From: GH45 sp046704385
Lineage (GTDB): Bacteria > Bacteroidota > Bacteroidia > Bacteroidales > SZUA-534
Reading direction: 5' to 3'
DNA length: 64,000 nt
Assembly (NCBI GenBank): GCA_046704385.1
Contig: JBJKSB010000055.1
Coordinates: 18,709 to 82,708, forward strand
Shown here: positions 7,926 through 17,800 of the stretch, piece by piece
Layout: each line of letters begins with the position of its first letter
How positions within the stretch are numbered: position 1 is the first letter of the stretch
Translations under genes and position numbers: made by a program
Notes under the pieces: model-generated
Told to the model about the DNA's origin: nothing
The model's input: the letters and a program-made list of their open reading frames with translations, nothing else
Database searches by the model: none

Positions 7926-10907
7926 TTACAAGTTATGAAAACTTTCTTCCGGTCCCAGGTAACTGGGTTTTAGTCCGCCGGTATCAATCAGTATTTTTTC
8001 AACAACCACTCCCGGGTCGATCATCCAAACCTTCAACGTATGGTCACCTGCAGCCGGTATTTTAACCTTAACCTTACAATGACGAGCCTGATTCAAAACG
8101 GTGTTATCCCAATCGGTATTGGAATAGGATATCACGTAATCGTCGGGAACAACCATAACATATTGTGGGTCCTGATCATCAAATGATACTGCCAATCGGA
8201 TATCTCTTCCCGGCATAAAATTCAAGATGGGCGAAGTTACCAGGGTAATTTCTGCAGAGTCTTTTGAGAAAAAGTGTACGGGATATTCTAAACAAGGCGC
8301 ATCCTGTCCCGGGACGGCCGATGCCATATCAATAGGGGCCGTAGCTCTCATACCCGATAACGTTAATCCATAATCTTCAATTTTAATCCATTTGCGGTCA
8401 TTGTTTTTAACATTGTTGGCAAAATGCTCCGCTTCTATCGAAACGTAACCACCACTTTCCACAAAGCCTTTGGCAGTTTCACGGTTTATGTTGCCAGGAT
8501 TAAAAAGTTTAATGCCGATAGAAACTTTTTTACCGGCACCGGCTACTTTAATAGTACCTTCAGCATTGCCCTTGGGAAGGTTTGCCTCATCAAGATCAAC
8601 AAAAACGCGTAAATCCTCATCCATAATACTGCCCTGAGTTTTACTTAATTTTAGCCAGGGGACACTTGAGGTAATCTTATAATCAAAAGCTTTTTTTCCT
8701 TTATTATAAATCTCAAAATAATGTTGACGATTACTGAAAATATCAAATTCAGGTAAAACAGGTGCTTCATCCGAACCCGGCCAGCTTTGGACACTACCTT
8801 CGATGGCAACCCCCATGTCAGCCTTATTCTTTACGGTTACTTTCTCCAGTTTAACATGCTTTAAACTGTTTTTTCTTGGTGGATTCCAACTGGTATAACC
8901 CAAATGGGTTTGATCCATAAAGTGTTTCCACCGGCCATCAGCATAAATATCGTTGTAGTAATTCATCATGGCGGTATCGGCCTGGAATAATTCCCCGGTT
9001 TTTTGAGCCATACAATTGGTACTGGCCCTGTCCTGTTTGGCGTATAAATTATTCTTGGCTACTGAAAGATAAAGTTCGTTTACAATGGAACAAACCTTTG
9101 TCGGGAATAACACTATTTCATAAAAAGCATCGCGCTTTTCTTCCGGAATTTTCTTATAAAGCGCTTCAGCCCGGGCTGCAATATCATCATAATCGGCTAC
9201 AACATTTTCAGCTTCATTATAATTTACCAGGCTATAAGTATCAGGTCTTAACGATTCGGGTTTCCGCCGTCCGTTATATCGGGTATATTTTGTTAAAATC
9301 TCTGTGATCTCTTCAGCATATTCGGGACCAAATTCACGGGTTGCCCATAAGCGCGTATATTCGTCAATATTATTATTAGTCCATTTGTTGGTATTCCATG
9401 CCAGGTTCATAAAATACTCCATTGGCAATTCATAACCTTTAAAATGTCCCACATTTACAATCCAAATATCATCGGCACCATATTCTTTGGCCAACATCAT
9501 CTGATCCCAGACTTTCGCAATGGGATTAGTATTTATCCACTCATAACTGCGCGGACCGCCATGATAATCGAAATGATAATAAACACCGGAACCTCCGCTG
9601 CGTTTCCTCTCTTCAGCATTGGGGAGCCTGCGAACATTTCCCCAGTTGTCGTCGGCCCATAATAAAGTAATATTATCAGGTACTGTCATTCCTTCGTTGT
9701 AGTAGTCCATTATCTCTTTATACAAACACCACGATTGAGGTACTTTGGTAATATCAGAATCCATTTCCTGACGGATGATTTCCTGCTGCCGCTGAACAAT
9801 TTTTTCAATCTGGGCAATATTGTCTTTCCGGCTTCCTTTTATCTCGGAATCATTAGCTCCACGGAGCCCCATGGTTATAATACTTTCATAGTCTTTGTTC
9901 CGCCGAATCCCTTCTCTCCAGAAATTTGCAAGGGTATCGGGATATTTGTAATAATCCCAGGCACCCAGAGTTTTGTAATAACGCCTGTCCCATTCCTTTT
10001 GGGCCCGTAACATAGGCTCCTGGTGCGACGTTCCCATTACAATGCCGTATTCATCGGCCATTTTTGCATTTTTAGGATCGTCCTCGTTAAAAGCATTATT
10101 CCACATGGCTGGCCACATATAATTTCCTTTCATACGCAAAAGCAATTCGAAAATTTTTGAGTAAAACTCGCTGTTATAATTGGCTACACCTTTAGGAATT
10201 GGTGGATTTTCACTGGGCTTAACTGTTCCATATTTCTCCGCAACCCAACCTGATAAAGCAGGAGCTTCATCGTTAAGAAATATACCACGGTATTTTACGG
10301 TTGGACTTTGTGAATAAATTCCTGGTTTTACATAAAGTGCATCTTTATGCTCAATGGGAACATCGGCCCACCAGTACCATGGCGAAACACCAATTGATTC
10401 TGAGATATCATAAATGCCATAAATGGTTCCGCGTTTATCGCTCCCCACCACAACCAGCGCTTTTTCAACGCCCGGCATCGGATTATCAATGGTTTGAATA
10501 ATAAAAGCCTCCCATTTACCTTCAATATTTTTAACATCCAACTTACCCTCTTTAATTAGTTGGTTAATAACCGGACTTTTACCCAGTGTTCCTGTAATTA
10601 CAACAAACTTTTCGGAAGGCACCTTATTAAAAACCACTGTGGGCTCAGCCCCGGTAACCTTTCCAATATCGGATTTTAAATCGTTTAAAGTGCGTATTAC
10701 TCCCTGGTAATCCGTTGAATCAATAAACAAATTAGTTGATTTGCCTGATGCCGAAAGCTGAAACATATCTTTACCTCCATGGGTCGAAATATAGGTGGAG
10801 TCGTTAATACCAAAAGTATAAGCTGGTATTACGAATATTAATGAAAGATAAGCCCAAAAACGAAGCTTATTTTCCAGGTAACGGTTAGTTAAAAGTTTAA
10901 AAATCAT
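7926..10907 (-). CDS. glycoside hydrolase family 115 (xylan alpha-1,2-glucuronidase)
   Basis: The 993-residue protein has an N-terminal signal peptide (hydrophobic LRFWAYLSLIFVIPAYTFG, residues about 15-33). An N-terminal alpha/beta domain contains VVGSDKRGTIYGIYDISESI near residue 152. The GH115 catalytic domain has SPTVKYRGIFLNDEAPALSG near 202, LRMKGNYMWPAMWNNAFNED near 255, TMGLRGANDSEI near 345 and LLWADDNWGNVRRLP near 411. The C-terminal region is beta-rich. Length and motif order match GH115, whose members remove glucuronic or 4-O-methylglucuronic acid from xylan and belong to a retinue of plant-polysaccharide enzymes. It should act in the periplasm or at the cell surface. The next gene upstream encodes a secreted SGNH esterase, consistent with joint removal of side groups from xylan. 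A terminator follows at 7831-7866. Confidence 0.93.
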   Translation of the reverse strand: MIFKLLTNRYLENKLRFWAYLSLIFVIPAYTFGINDSTYISTHGGKDMFQLSASGKSTNLFIDSTDYQGVIRTLNDLKSDIGKVTGAEPTVVFNKVPSEKFVVITGTLGKSPVINQLIKEGKLDVKNIEGKWEAFIIQTIDNPMPGVEKALVVVGSDKRGTIYGIYDISESIGVSPWYWWADVPIEHKDALYVKPGIYSQSPTVKYRGIFLNDEAPALSGWVAEKYGTVKPSENPPIPKGVANYNSEFYSKIFELLLRMKGNYMWPAMWNNAFNEDDPKNAKMADEYGIVMGTSHQEPMLRAQKEWDRRYYKTLGAWDYYKYPDTLANFWREGIRRNKDYESIITMGLRGANDSEIKGSRKDNIAQIEKIVQRQQEIIRQEMDSDITKVPQSWCLYKEIMDYYNEGMTVPDNITLLWADDNWGNVRRLPNAEERKRSGGSGVYYHFDYHGGPRSYEWINTNPIAKVWDQMMLAKEYGADDIWIVNVGHFKGYELPMEYFMNLAWNTNKWTNNNIDEYTRLWATREFGPEYAEEITEILTKYTRYNGRRKPESLRPDTYSLVNYNEAENVVADYDDIAARAEALYKKIPEEKRDAFYEIVLFPTKVCSIVNELYLSVAKNNLYAKQDRASTNCMAQKTGELFQADTAMMNYYNDIYADGRWKHFMDQTHLGYTSWNPPRKNSLKHVKLEKVTVKNKADMGVAIEGSVQSWPGSDEAPVLPEFDIFSNRQHYFEIYNKGKKAFDYKITSSVPWLKLSKTQGSIMDEDLRVFVDLDEANLPKGNAEGTIKVAGAGKKVSIGIKLFNPGNINRETAKGFVESGGYVSIEAEHFANNVKNNDRKWIKIEDYGLTLSGMRATAPIDMASAVPGQDAPCLEYPVHFFSKDSAEITLVTSPILNFMPGRDIRLAVSFDDQDPQYVMVVPDDYVISYSNTDWDNTVLNQARHCKVKVKIPAAGDHTLKVWMIDPGVVVEKILIDTGGLKPSYLGPEESFHNL

Positions 10908-11133
10908 AATATTTAGTTGTTTAAGTTGTACGTTGTTTGCTGACTAATTGTAATCCTGCCCTTTCCCTTATTCAATTTTAATCCGAATTTATTATTTTTT
11001 TCCAACTTTTTAGGTAATAACTCAGGTTATAAAAAGCATGATTGGTTATGAACAATTACTACGCAACAATACTTAACCCATTTTAAATAACGAAATTCAT
11101 ATCAAAAAAATTAAATAAAATGTTTAACGGGAG

Positions 11134-12600
11134 TTATTCTTTTACAAATTTCAAAACCTTGTATTCATTATTGCCGATTATTTTGATAAAATAAACTCCA
11201 TGTTCTAAACTTCTGATATCGATGGTTGGCGTAATTGTCTGTTCTTTTTTAACTAGCTGGCCGTTTAAATTGTACATCAACCAGGTACCTTTAAAACCAG
11301 AAGGTAAGCTTAAATTGATATAATGAGATGCGGGATTTGGGAATAAATCAATATTTGACAGACTTTTTTGATTTTTAATTCCGGTTTCTTTTTCATAAAC
11401 TCTTAAATTTATATTCGCAACAATATCACCATAAGTGGCAGATATTTTATTCACACCGGCTGTATCACTTTTAAACCCGATTGTATTATCTCCGGCATCA
11501 AAAAGCTGCCCCTCTCCTTCATTGAGCGACCAGTTTAAATCTACAATTATTCCGGATATCGGATATTTGTACTGGTCAAAATAATTGGCAGTTAACAGGC
11601 AGGTATCTCCAGTTTCAATTCTGGACAGCGATTTTCCCAGACTCATTCGGGTTACCTCAGGCGTATAAATTGAAACCTTATAATGAACTGTATCAGAATA
11701 TTTATCATTTTTGGCAATCATTGTATACACGGTATTTTCATCGGGTGATACTTTTACAGAACCCATACTATCAACTATTTCGCCATCAAAATAAACTGTA
11801 TCAGCATTTATAGTTTCCCACTCAACTGTGGTGGTATCGTTTACGGTAATTAGCTGTCGGTCGGAAGTAAGTTTTGTAATAAATGGCAGGCCCGTTTCAA
11901 CATTGTGAACCAGATCCGTTTCGATAATCTTATCACAGATCATTTGTGCCATATCTTTTGAACCCTGCACACCGGGATGAATTTTATCGGGAAATAAGTA
12001 AACACTATCAAGCAAGGGATGGTAAAAATCAATCAAGGTGGCATCGGTATTCGCTAAAACCTGATCGATTACAGGAATAACACCATTTACAATAACAGAA
12101 TCGCGAATATCCCAAACGACTGCGAAAGCCGGAGGAGGATAACAAACTATAAATTTAACAAAGGGGTTACGAACCCGGAAGGTATCAATCATTGACATAT
12201 AATCGCCATAAAATTCATCACCATACACATCCCAATTGTAAGGTTTTGTATCGTTGGTTCCCAACAAGATCAGACAAATATTCGGAGCAAAAGCCATCGC
12301 ATTGGTAAACTCCTTTTCATTCCATAAAGGATAATCGCCATGTTTTAGCATGGTCCGTCCGGAGTTTCCAAAGTTTTTAACTACACAAGTATCTCCATAT
12401 TTTTCCTGTAACATAACTCCCAACTGGGCCGGATAACTCTCTGTGGATGGGTCAGATACCCCAGCTCCATAAGTAATACTGTTACCCATACAGGCAATTC
12501 GCACCTGGTATTCCTGTGATGATGCAGTAAGTGAAGCTGCAAAAAATGTAATTATGATTAATAAAACTTTTAAAATGTTTTTGTTGCTAATACTGTACAT
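11134..12600 (-). CDS. secreted SGNH/GDSL esterase with T9SS C-terminal sorting domain
   Basis: The ATG at 12600 was preferred because it gives a clean signal peptide (NILKVLLIIITFFAASLTASS); an in-frame ATG 36 bases upstream would add 12 residues. The catalytic domain shows SGNH block I GNSITYGAGVS, an NFGNSGRTML glycine block, block III ILLGTNDTKP and block V FPDKIHPGVQGS (Asp-x-x-His). It should hydrolyse ester groups, most likely acetyl groups on a polysaccharide. One or two beta-sandwich linker domains follow, then a type A T9SS sorting domain (IDLFPNPASHYINLSL to KVLKFVKE). That domain predicts export across the outer membrane and surface attachment or release. The adjacent GH115 gene suggests an acetylxylan esterase role, which is inference. 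Confidence 0.88.
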   Translation of the reverse strand: MYSISNKNILKVLLIIITFFAASLTASSQEYQVRIACMGNSITYGAGVSDPSTESYPAQLGVMLQEKYGDTCVVKNFGNSGRTMLKHGDYPLWNEKEFTNAMAFAPNICLILLGTNDTKPYNWDVYGDEFYGDYMSMIDTFRVRNPFVKFIVCYPPPAFAVVWDIRDSVIVNGVIPVIDQVLANTDATLIDFYHPLLDSVYLFPDKIHPGVQGSKDMAQMICDKIIETDLVHNVETGLPFITKLTSDRQLITVNDTTTVEWETINADTVYFDGEIVDSMGSVKVSPDENTVYTMIAKNDKYSDTVHYKVSIYTPEVTRMSLGKSLSRIETGDTCLLTANYFDQYKYPISGIIVDLNWSLNEGEGQLFDAGDNTIGFKSDTAGVNKISATYGDIVANINLRVYEKETGIKNQKSLSNIDLFPNPASHYINLSLPSGFKGTWLMYNLNGQLVKKEQTITPTIDIRSLEHGVYFIKIIGNNEYKVLKFVKE

Positions 12601-13026
12601 GATACGGACTAATATTATGGTTAAATTGAAAGTCATTGGATAAATTTAATAGATTTCAGAATATTCCGGCCATAAAAAGGTGCTTTTTATATTAAAAAAC
12701 TTCAATTAAAATTGTTTATAAGGCCCTCAATTGATATAGGGAATTCACCATTTGCCAGAAAATAATCTGTACGATGTTATAGAATGTGCGGTTTAGCATA
12801 AAAGTGAGTTTAAAAAGTCTCATCATTTATCAATAACTACATGCAAAGTCTTGGATTTGTATATTCCATTAAATATTTATTAACTGTACAAAACACTAAA
12901 ATTCCTTAAAAAACAGTTTACGTATTATTCTTGTTTTATGCCCTTACTTTCTATTTTCTTATCTAAAAACCATATTTTTTACAGTTTTTTAGTCATAACA
13001 GTCAGATTGCGTTAATTTCAAATGTG
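12601..13026. other. AT-rich intergenic region left of the restriction-modification locus
   Basis: This 426-base stretch between the esterase start and the methyltransferase promoter is very AT-rich. I see no credible open frame, RNA gene, terminator or clear repeat. It probably includes the left border of the acquired restriction-modification segment, but no direct repeats marking a junction were recognised. Confidence 0.4.
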
Positions 13027-13058
13027 TTTGGAATATCAAAATTAATATGGTATTTTTG
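13027..13058 (+). promoter_or_regulatory. promoter of the DNA methyltransferase
   Basis: TTTG at 13027-13030, a 20-base spacer and TATTTTTG at 13051-13058 match the Bacteroidota TTTG/TAnnTTTG consensus in both boxes. Transcription should begin near 13065, about 27 bases before the GTG start of the methyltransferase. An operator-like site (13060-13073) covers the expected start point. Confidence 0.65.
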
Positions 13059-13059
13059 C

Positions 13060-13073
13060 ATACTATAATTATC
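13060..13073 (+). promoter_or_regulatory. controller-protein operator (C-box), methyltransferase promoter
   Basis: ATACTATAATTATC matches the inverted form of the repeated C-gene operator (ATACTATAATTAGC) at 13 of 14 positions. It lies directly after the -7 box, over the predicted transcription start, where a bound controller protein would repress the methyltransferase. Confidence 0.6.
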
Positions 13074-13091
13074 ATAATTCAAAAATAATAA

Positions 13092-13820
13092 GTGATCGAA
13101 ATTCCTCATATAATCAAGTACATGGGTTCCAAAAGGAACATATTAGACTTTGTAGTTAGTACTATTGAAAATGTTACTCTGAATGAAAATCAAAGACTAT
13201 ATGATATATTCGGCGGCTCAGCAGTTGTTTCAGCTGCTTTTTGAAATAAACAACCTGTAACATGCAATGACATTTTACATTACAGGAATAAAAAAATATT
13301 ACCTCTTTTTAAACAAAAATTTCTTTCACTTAAAGATTTTTACAACGGAGAAAATAATTCAGAATATAACCATCAGTTTTTAACTACTAATTATTTAACC
13401 GTCTTAAAAAACATAGAACCAAATTCTATTGTCTATGCTGATCCTCCATATCAATTTGTTCATTATAGCAGGTTTTATCACGCATTAGAAACATTGGTAA
13501 AATACGACTACCCTTATATAGAACATAAAGGAAGATATCGAAATGATAGGCATCAATCTCCTTTTTGTATTAGGACAAAGGTGAAAAAAGCGTTCACTAA
13601 TATGTTCGAACCTATTTTTAAAAGCAACGGCACACTTGTCTTAAGTTATAGCGATACAGGAATGATTTCGCTTGACGATTTAATTTCTTTGGCTAAAGTA
13701 TGCTTTAAAAACTATATTATTTCTTTTAAAGAAATTGATTATAAACATAGTACAATGGGAAGACAAAAAGATAAAAGTCGTGATGTAAAAGAAGCTTTGT
13801 TAATTTGTCAACCAGTTTAA
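13092..13820 (+). pseudogene. D12-class N6-adenine DNA methyltransferase, interrupted by a stop codon
   Basis: From GTG 13092 one frame gives a Dam-like methyltransferase. The N-terminus IIKYMGSKRNILDFV is typical of the family. Motif I is YDIFGGSAVV (SAM binding), an asparagine-aspartate NDI strand follows, and the catalytic motif IV is IVYADPPYQF. The C-terminal half contains HSTMGRQKDKSRDVKEALL. An in-frame TGA at 13242-13244 interrupts the frame after SAAF, between motif I and the NDI strand; it is one transition away from TGG (Trp) or CGA (Arg). The only long frame after the stop lacks the SAM-binding half, so the enzyme is probably dead. At 242 codons it is slightly short, with a compact motif I-IV spacing. 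It converges with the endonuclease gene, and the two stop codons overlap by 2 bases. A substrate site containing GATC is inferred from the family and partner. Confidence 0.8.
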
Positions 13821-14407
13821 GAATTAGGCTCATATAAATTTGGAGAAATACCAAATACCAAAATAGGACAACCTCCGCCAGCTCCACCTATTATTCGCGG
13901 TAGAAGTTTACTCATATGTGTTGTTGATGCACCATATGAACTGCCTTTGCCCAAAGAATTAAATATTACCTGGAGTTCTGAACACCTGGTAATAATAATT
14001 GCAACACTTATTGCATCTCTTTCATAAAGCAACCTAAAATTATTCAGGTCCCTATTATAAAAGGGATCCTTATTATTCCATTCGATGTCTAACGCAATCC
14101 TGTTTTTATAACAATCAATCTTATGTGTCGGAGTATATTTTTCGACGTTGTCAATTGTTATTTTTGTATCAAAATCATGTTCTTTCCAACCTTTCGCATA
14201 TAAATAAGAATCATAATGATCCGATATTGGACTTTTTCTTCCTCCTGGAGTTAGAATTGCACTTTGCTTAAGCTTAAATGATTGTAATACATTAATCAGA
14301 TCTTGATATTCATTTGGAAAATCATTTTGCAGTTTAGCAATTGCATGTCTATATTCATGTATTTCATAGTTTTCTATAATATCCTAAGGTAGATTTGCGA
14401 TTGTCAT
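13817..14407 (-). pseudogene. BglII/BstYI-like type II restriction endonuclease, interrupted by a stop codon
   Basis: Reading from ATG 14407, which directly abuts the stop of the controller gene, gives a 196-codon frame with a single in-frame TAG at codon 8 (14386-14384). The protein resembles the BglII/BstYI family: DIIENYEIHEYRHAIAKL near the N-terminus, the catalytic strand IALDIEWNNKDPFYNRDL (Asp...Glu-x-Asn type active site), VAIIITRCSELQVIF, and the conserved SSYGASTTHMSKLLPR with GGAGGGCPILVFGI. Total length is close to BstYI. The TAG could come from CAG by one C-to-T change (LPQDII), and no ATG, GTG or TTG in frame follows it closely, so the enzyme is probably not made. Family members cut GATC-centred sites such as AGATCT or RGATCY; the exact site here is unknown. 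Confidence 0.8.
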
Positions 14408-14620
14408 TCAAAATAATTCTTTAATATCTATTGAAAGGGCATTAGCAATTTTTTCAATATTAATCAATGTAATATTTTTCTCAGCTCTTTCTATCATACC
14501 AATATAAGTTCGGTGAAGTCCTGCTTTTTCTGCAAGTTCTTCTTGTGATAAATTATTTTGTTTTCTAAAATCTCTCACTTTTTTACCAAACTTCTTTAAT
14601 ATGCTAACTTCTGAAATCAT
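14408..14620 (-). CDS. restriction-modification controller (C) protein, XRE-type HTH
   Basis: The 70-residue protein is a single helix-turn-helix domain: FGKKVRDFRKQNNLSQEELA, then EKAGLHRTYIGMIERAEKN (recognition helix) and TLINIEKIANALSIDIKELF. Size and sequence fit the C proteins that time expression of type II restriction enzymes as dimers acting on C-boxes. Its TGA directly abuts the ATG of the endonuclease gene, the usual C-R operon layout. Unlike the two enzyme genes it shows no disruption. Two direct operator copies and one inverted copy lie immediately upstream (14622-14684), and a fourth lies in the methyltransferase promoter. Confidence 0.85.
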   Translation of the reverse strand: MISEVSILKKFGKKVRDFRKQNNLSQEELAEKAGLHRTYIGMIERAEKNITLINIEKIANALSIDIKELF

Positions 14621-14621
14621 T

Positions 14622-14684
14622 GCTAATTATAGTATGTACAAAGCTAATTATAGTATTCATTTTACACTACATACTAAAATTAGC
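14622..14684 (-). promoter_or_regulatory. C-box cluster and promoter of the C-R operon
   Basis: GCTAATTATAGTAT occurs twice in direct orientation (14622-14635 and 14643-14656, exactly 21 bases apart, two helical turns). An inverted copy with one change, ATACTAAAATTAGC, lies at 14671-14684. A minus-strand TAGCTTTG box (14646-14639) fits TAnnTTTG, overlaps the second copy and lies about 20 bases before the C start codon. The layout fits autoregulation with activation from a distal site and repression from a proximal site. Confidence 0.65.
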
Positions 14685-14860
14685 ATTTCAATCGAAGCAT
14701 AAAATAAAATTAGCTGTTTTGCAATTCTGGAAATGCAGATTAATTTAAAAGAATTGCAAATCTACTAATTATAAACTGAGTCAACTTGATATACAATGGA
14801 TCAATAAATTAATAATAGTATTGTTCACCCATAAACATTGCAATAAAATTAATTCTCGTA

Positions 14861-17800
14861 CTATAACTTTATCAATTTATGAACTGAACCCGAAACATTT
14901 ACCAAGTAAATTCCTGACGGCAAATCAGATAAATCCATGGTTGCATACCCGTTTTTATCGAGTTGCATTTTATGTACCACCTGACCTGCAAAGTTTATCA
15001 CTTTAAAACCCTGACTTTTATGGTCAAGAGCTTTAACTGTGACTACCCCTTTTGTTGGATTGGGATAAACCACCGGTTCCCCGGCATCTGGAGCCTGAGT
15101 AGTATCCAGTATTAAATCGATACTGGTAACATCCCAGTTTTCGCCAAAATGATTATCCAGGTTCGGGCTTTTTAACTGAAAAGCATTAATACCATAAAAT
15201 GCCGCCTGCGGCCATGTTCCATCATCCTGGTAGTTTACATAATCAATTACAATACCTTTTCCATCCTCCAGTTGAATAGCCTCTCCATTGTCAGAAAGTT
15301 TACCGCTTTCCCATTGGATGATTTGCTTATTTTGTTTCCACCAACCACTGAATTTTGCATTGGCAGTTAAATACAAAATATCATTCGGCGCAAGCAATGT
15401 TCCCTCGGGAATTACGGCTGTAACACCTTTTGTGATGGCATAATTCGAAACATCAACGGCTTCATTCGATGGATTGTAAAGGGTAATGAATTCCGGGAAA
15501 TTAAGGCCTTCTCCATTGACAAATATCTGGGTAATCATAACGTCGGGTTTAAAACCCTGATTGGAAAGCACAGCCCCTAAATTAATTACATTACCATTTT
15601 CGAAACCTGCATCAATAGCGGGGGAGGCAGCCATCAGGCTAAAATCGAAAAATGTTGGATCGGTAAATTGTGGATTCCCCGATAAATTATTTGCATACTT
15701 AACATCAGCCGGGCAATCCGTAAGGCAATACTTGCTTTGAAGTGTCGATTTATTGTCGACAAAAAAAGCATTATCAGGCGAGTTTGATAAGATACAATTG
15801 GTAACTATAGCATTACCACCGGCATCACCAACATTTTTCTCGTAGCAGGCTATGGCATCTACAACACCATAAAAAACACAACGGTTAATAACACCATCAC
15901 TTGAATCTTTAAGGGCTACACCTATTCCACAATTAATAAAAACACTATTCTGAACCGTAGCTGTCGATTGTTGTCCAACCGAAACTCCTTTATCAAAAAC
16001 ATTATGCACAATAATACTATCGATTGAAATATTGTAAGCCTGTTCACCAAGATCAACTGCATCACTGTTAGAACCTCGAAATGCAGATATCTCACAATTT
16101 TTTATTATACCATTCTGAACTTCGTCAAAGTCAATAGCGTCAGCATCAGGTTCATCGCTTCCATTGAATATACAATTCTCAACACGTCCCTTCCCGTATT
16201 TTATATTTATACAATCGCCTGTAATAATTGAATGCAAGCGACTATTGGTAAGTGCTACATCGGAATACCGGGCGGTTATTGGATTTGCCTGGACATTATC
16301 AATAATGAGGTTATCAAGGTTCAAATCGGCATAAAATGCTGAAATGGCAGCAATATCAAGCACAGGATCGGGACCGGCAGAAGCATCTTCGATAGTTACA
16401 TAATTTAAATTCGATTTTTGAGGCGTATTTTTAAAAAGGATAGCGCCCCAATATCCCTGGGCCATCATGGGATTGTATTTAAACGTAATTTCTCCATCAG
16501 CTGTGCCCATGGCATTCATAACTCCATTTACATAAATGCATGCCCCTTCCGGCATCCAGATTTCCACACCCGGATCAATGGTAAGTGTGGCATCTTTTAA
16601 AATGGTAATATCTCCCTGGGCAAGGTAAGGCGAACAATCTTTACTAAGCGTGGTATTTGCCGAAATAATTTCGGGCAGAATACACTGGCTGCTTTGTTTG
16701 TAAACAGCCATTAAAAATTTATCGCCTGAAAGGTGCTGAGTCAATACCGGATTAGTCGATATAAAACTTGAGGTATTCGGTACATTGGCAACCAGTTCAA
16801 GATCGAAACTTAAATCAGTACTTGACAAAGTTCCCTGATGAACCTCAACTGCAATCATATTCTCACCAGTCACTATATCATCAGCATTTAAAGTATAATT
16901 GGTAAAAGATGATTCAGCCTGGCCGGAAACGGAAGATGCAGCCAGGGTTTGATAAGTAACATTACCAGCTGCCATATTGGCCCTTACAACTTCCTTCCCG
17001 TTAAGGTACACTATGGCACCATCGTCAAAAAGCAGATTTAATGAAAAAGTCCCGGATTGTTTCTGTGCATCACTCACCGTAAATTTTCTGCGGAAGTAAG
17101 TGGTAACATACTTGTTCTGACTATCGCTGCCATAACTTACCGTGGTAGCTTCATCACCATCGCCATAACCAAATTCCGATAAGCCGGTTTTCCAGGAACT
17201 ATCATCAAAAGTGGATGTAATCCATGTATTACTCAAATCGGTACCGGAATCAAAATATTTCCATTGTGAACCTTTTGGTATTAAAGTACTGGAAGTGGCT
17301 GCTGCCCAACCAGAAAATTCATATCCCGGCTTATTAACAGCTGTTAGTTCAATATCAACATTATCCAGATACAAACCGGAGCAACTTGATTCAGGAACAG
17401 TTAAACCATCTAACTTAATGACTCCAGCTTCAGCAGGAGAAACCACTAATGACAGGTTTACCGTACCCGAAAAACCATAACGCCTTAAATCGTTTAATAA
17501 AGCCGCCGGCCGTTGTTCCACATAAGACACAAGATTGTCAACCTGGTTATACCAATAATCCACTGATGGCATGGCATCGCCGTAATTTGAAGTTGTGCCC
17601 TGCCATCGTGCTATATGATTTGGAATTTCACTTTCGATCGTTTTTTCATGTTCAGCTATCAGTTTTTTCATCCTGTCCGGATTAAAACTGGTAAATAACT
17701 GTGCGGCTAAACGCTTCCCAAAATAGTTGCGATAATTATCATTTTGCAAAAGTGAACTAAAAGGCCAAACCGTTTGATTCTCATAAAAATCAATAAGATG

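Noticed and set aside
13494..13820. Independent 108-residue protein at the 3' part of the methyltransferase
   Set aside because: It is the tail of the interrupted methyltransferase; the catalytic DPPY motif lies just upstream in the same frame, so it is not a separate gene.
13817..14032. Independent 71-residue protein at the end of the endonuclease
   Set aside because: The same frame stays open back to codon 9 of the endonuclease; the internal ATG is only a late methionine.
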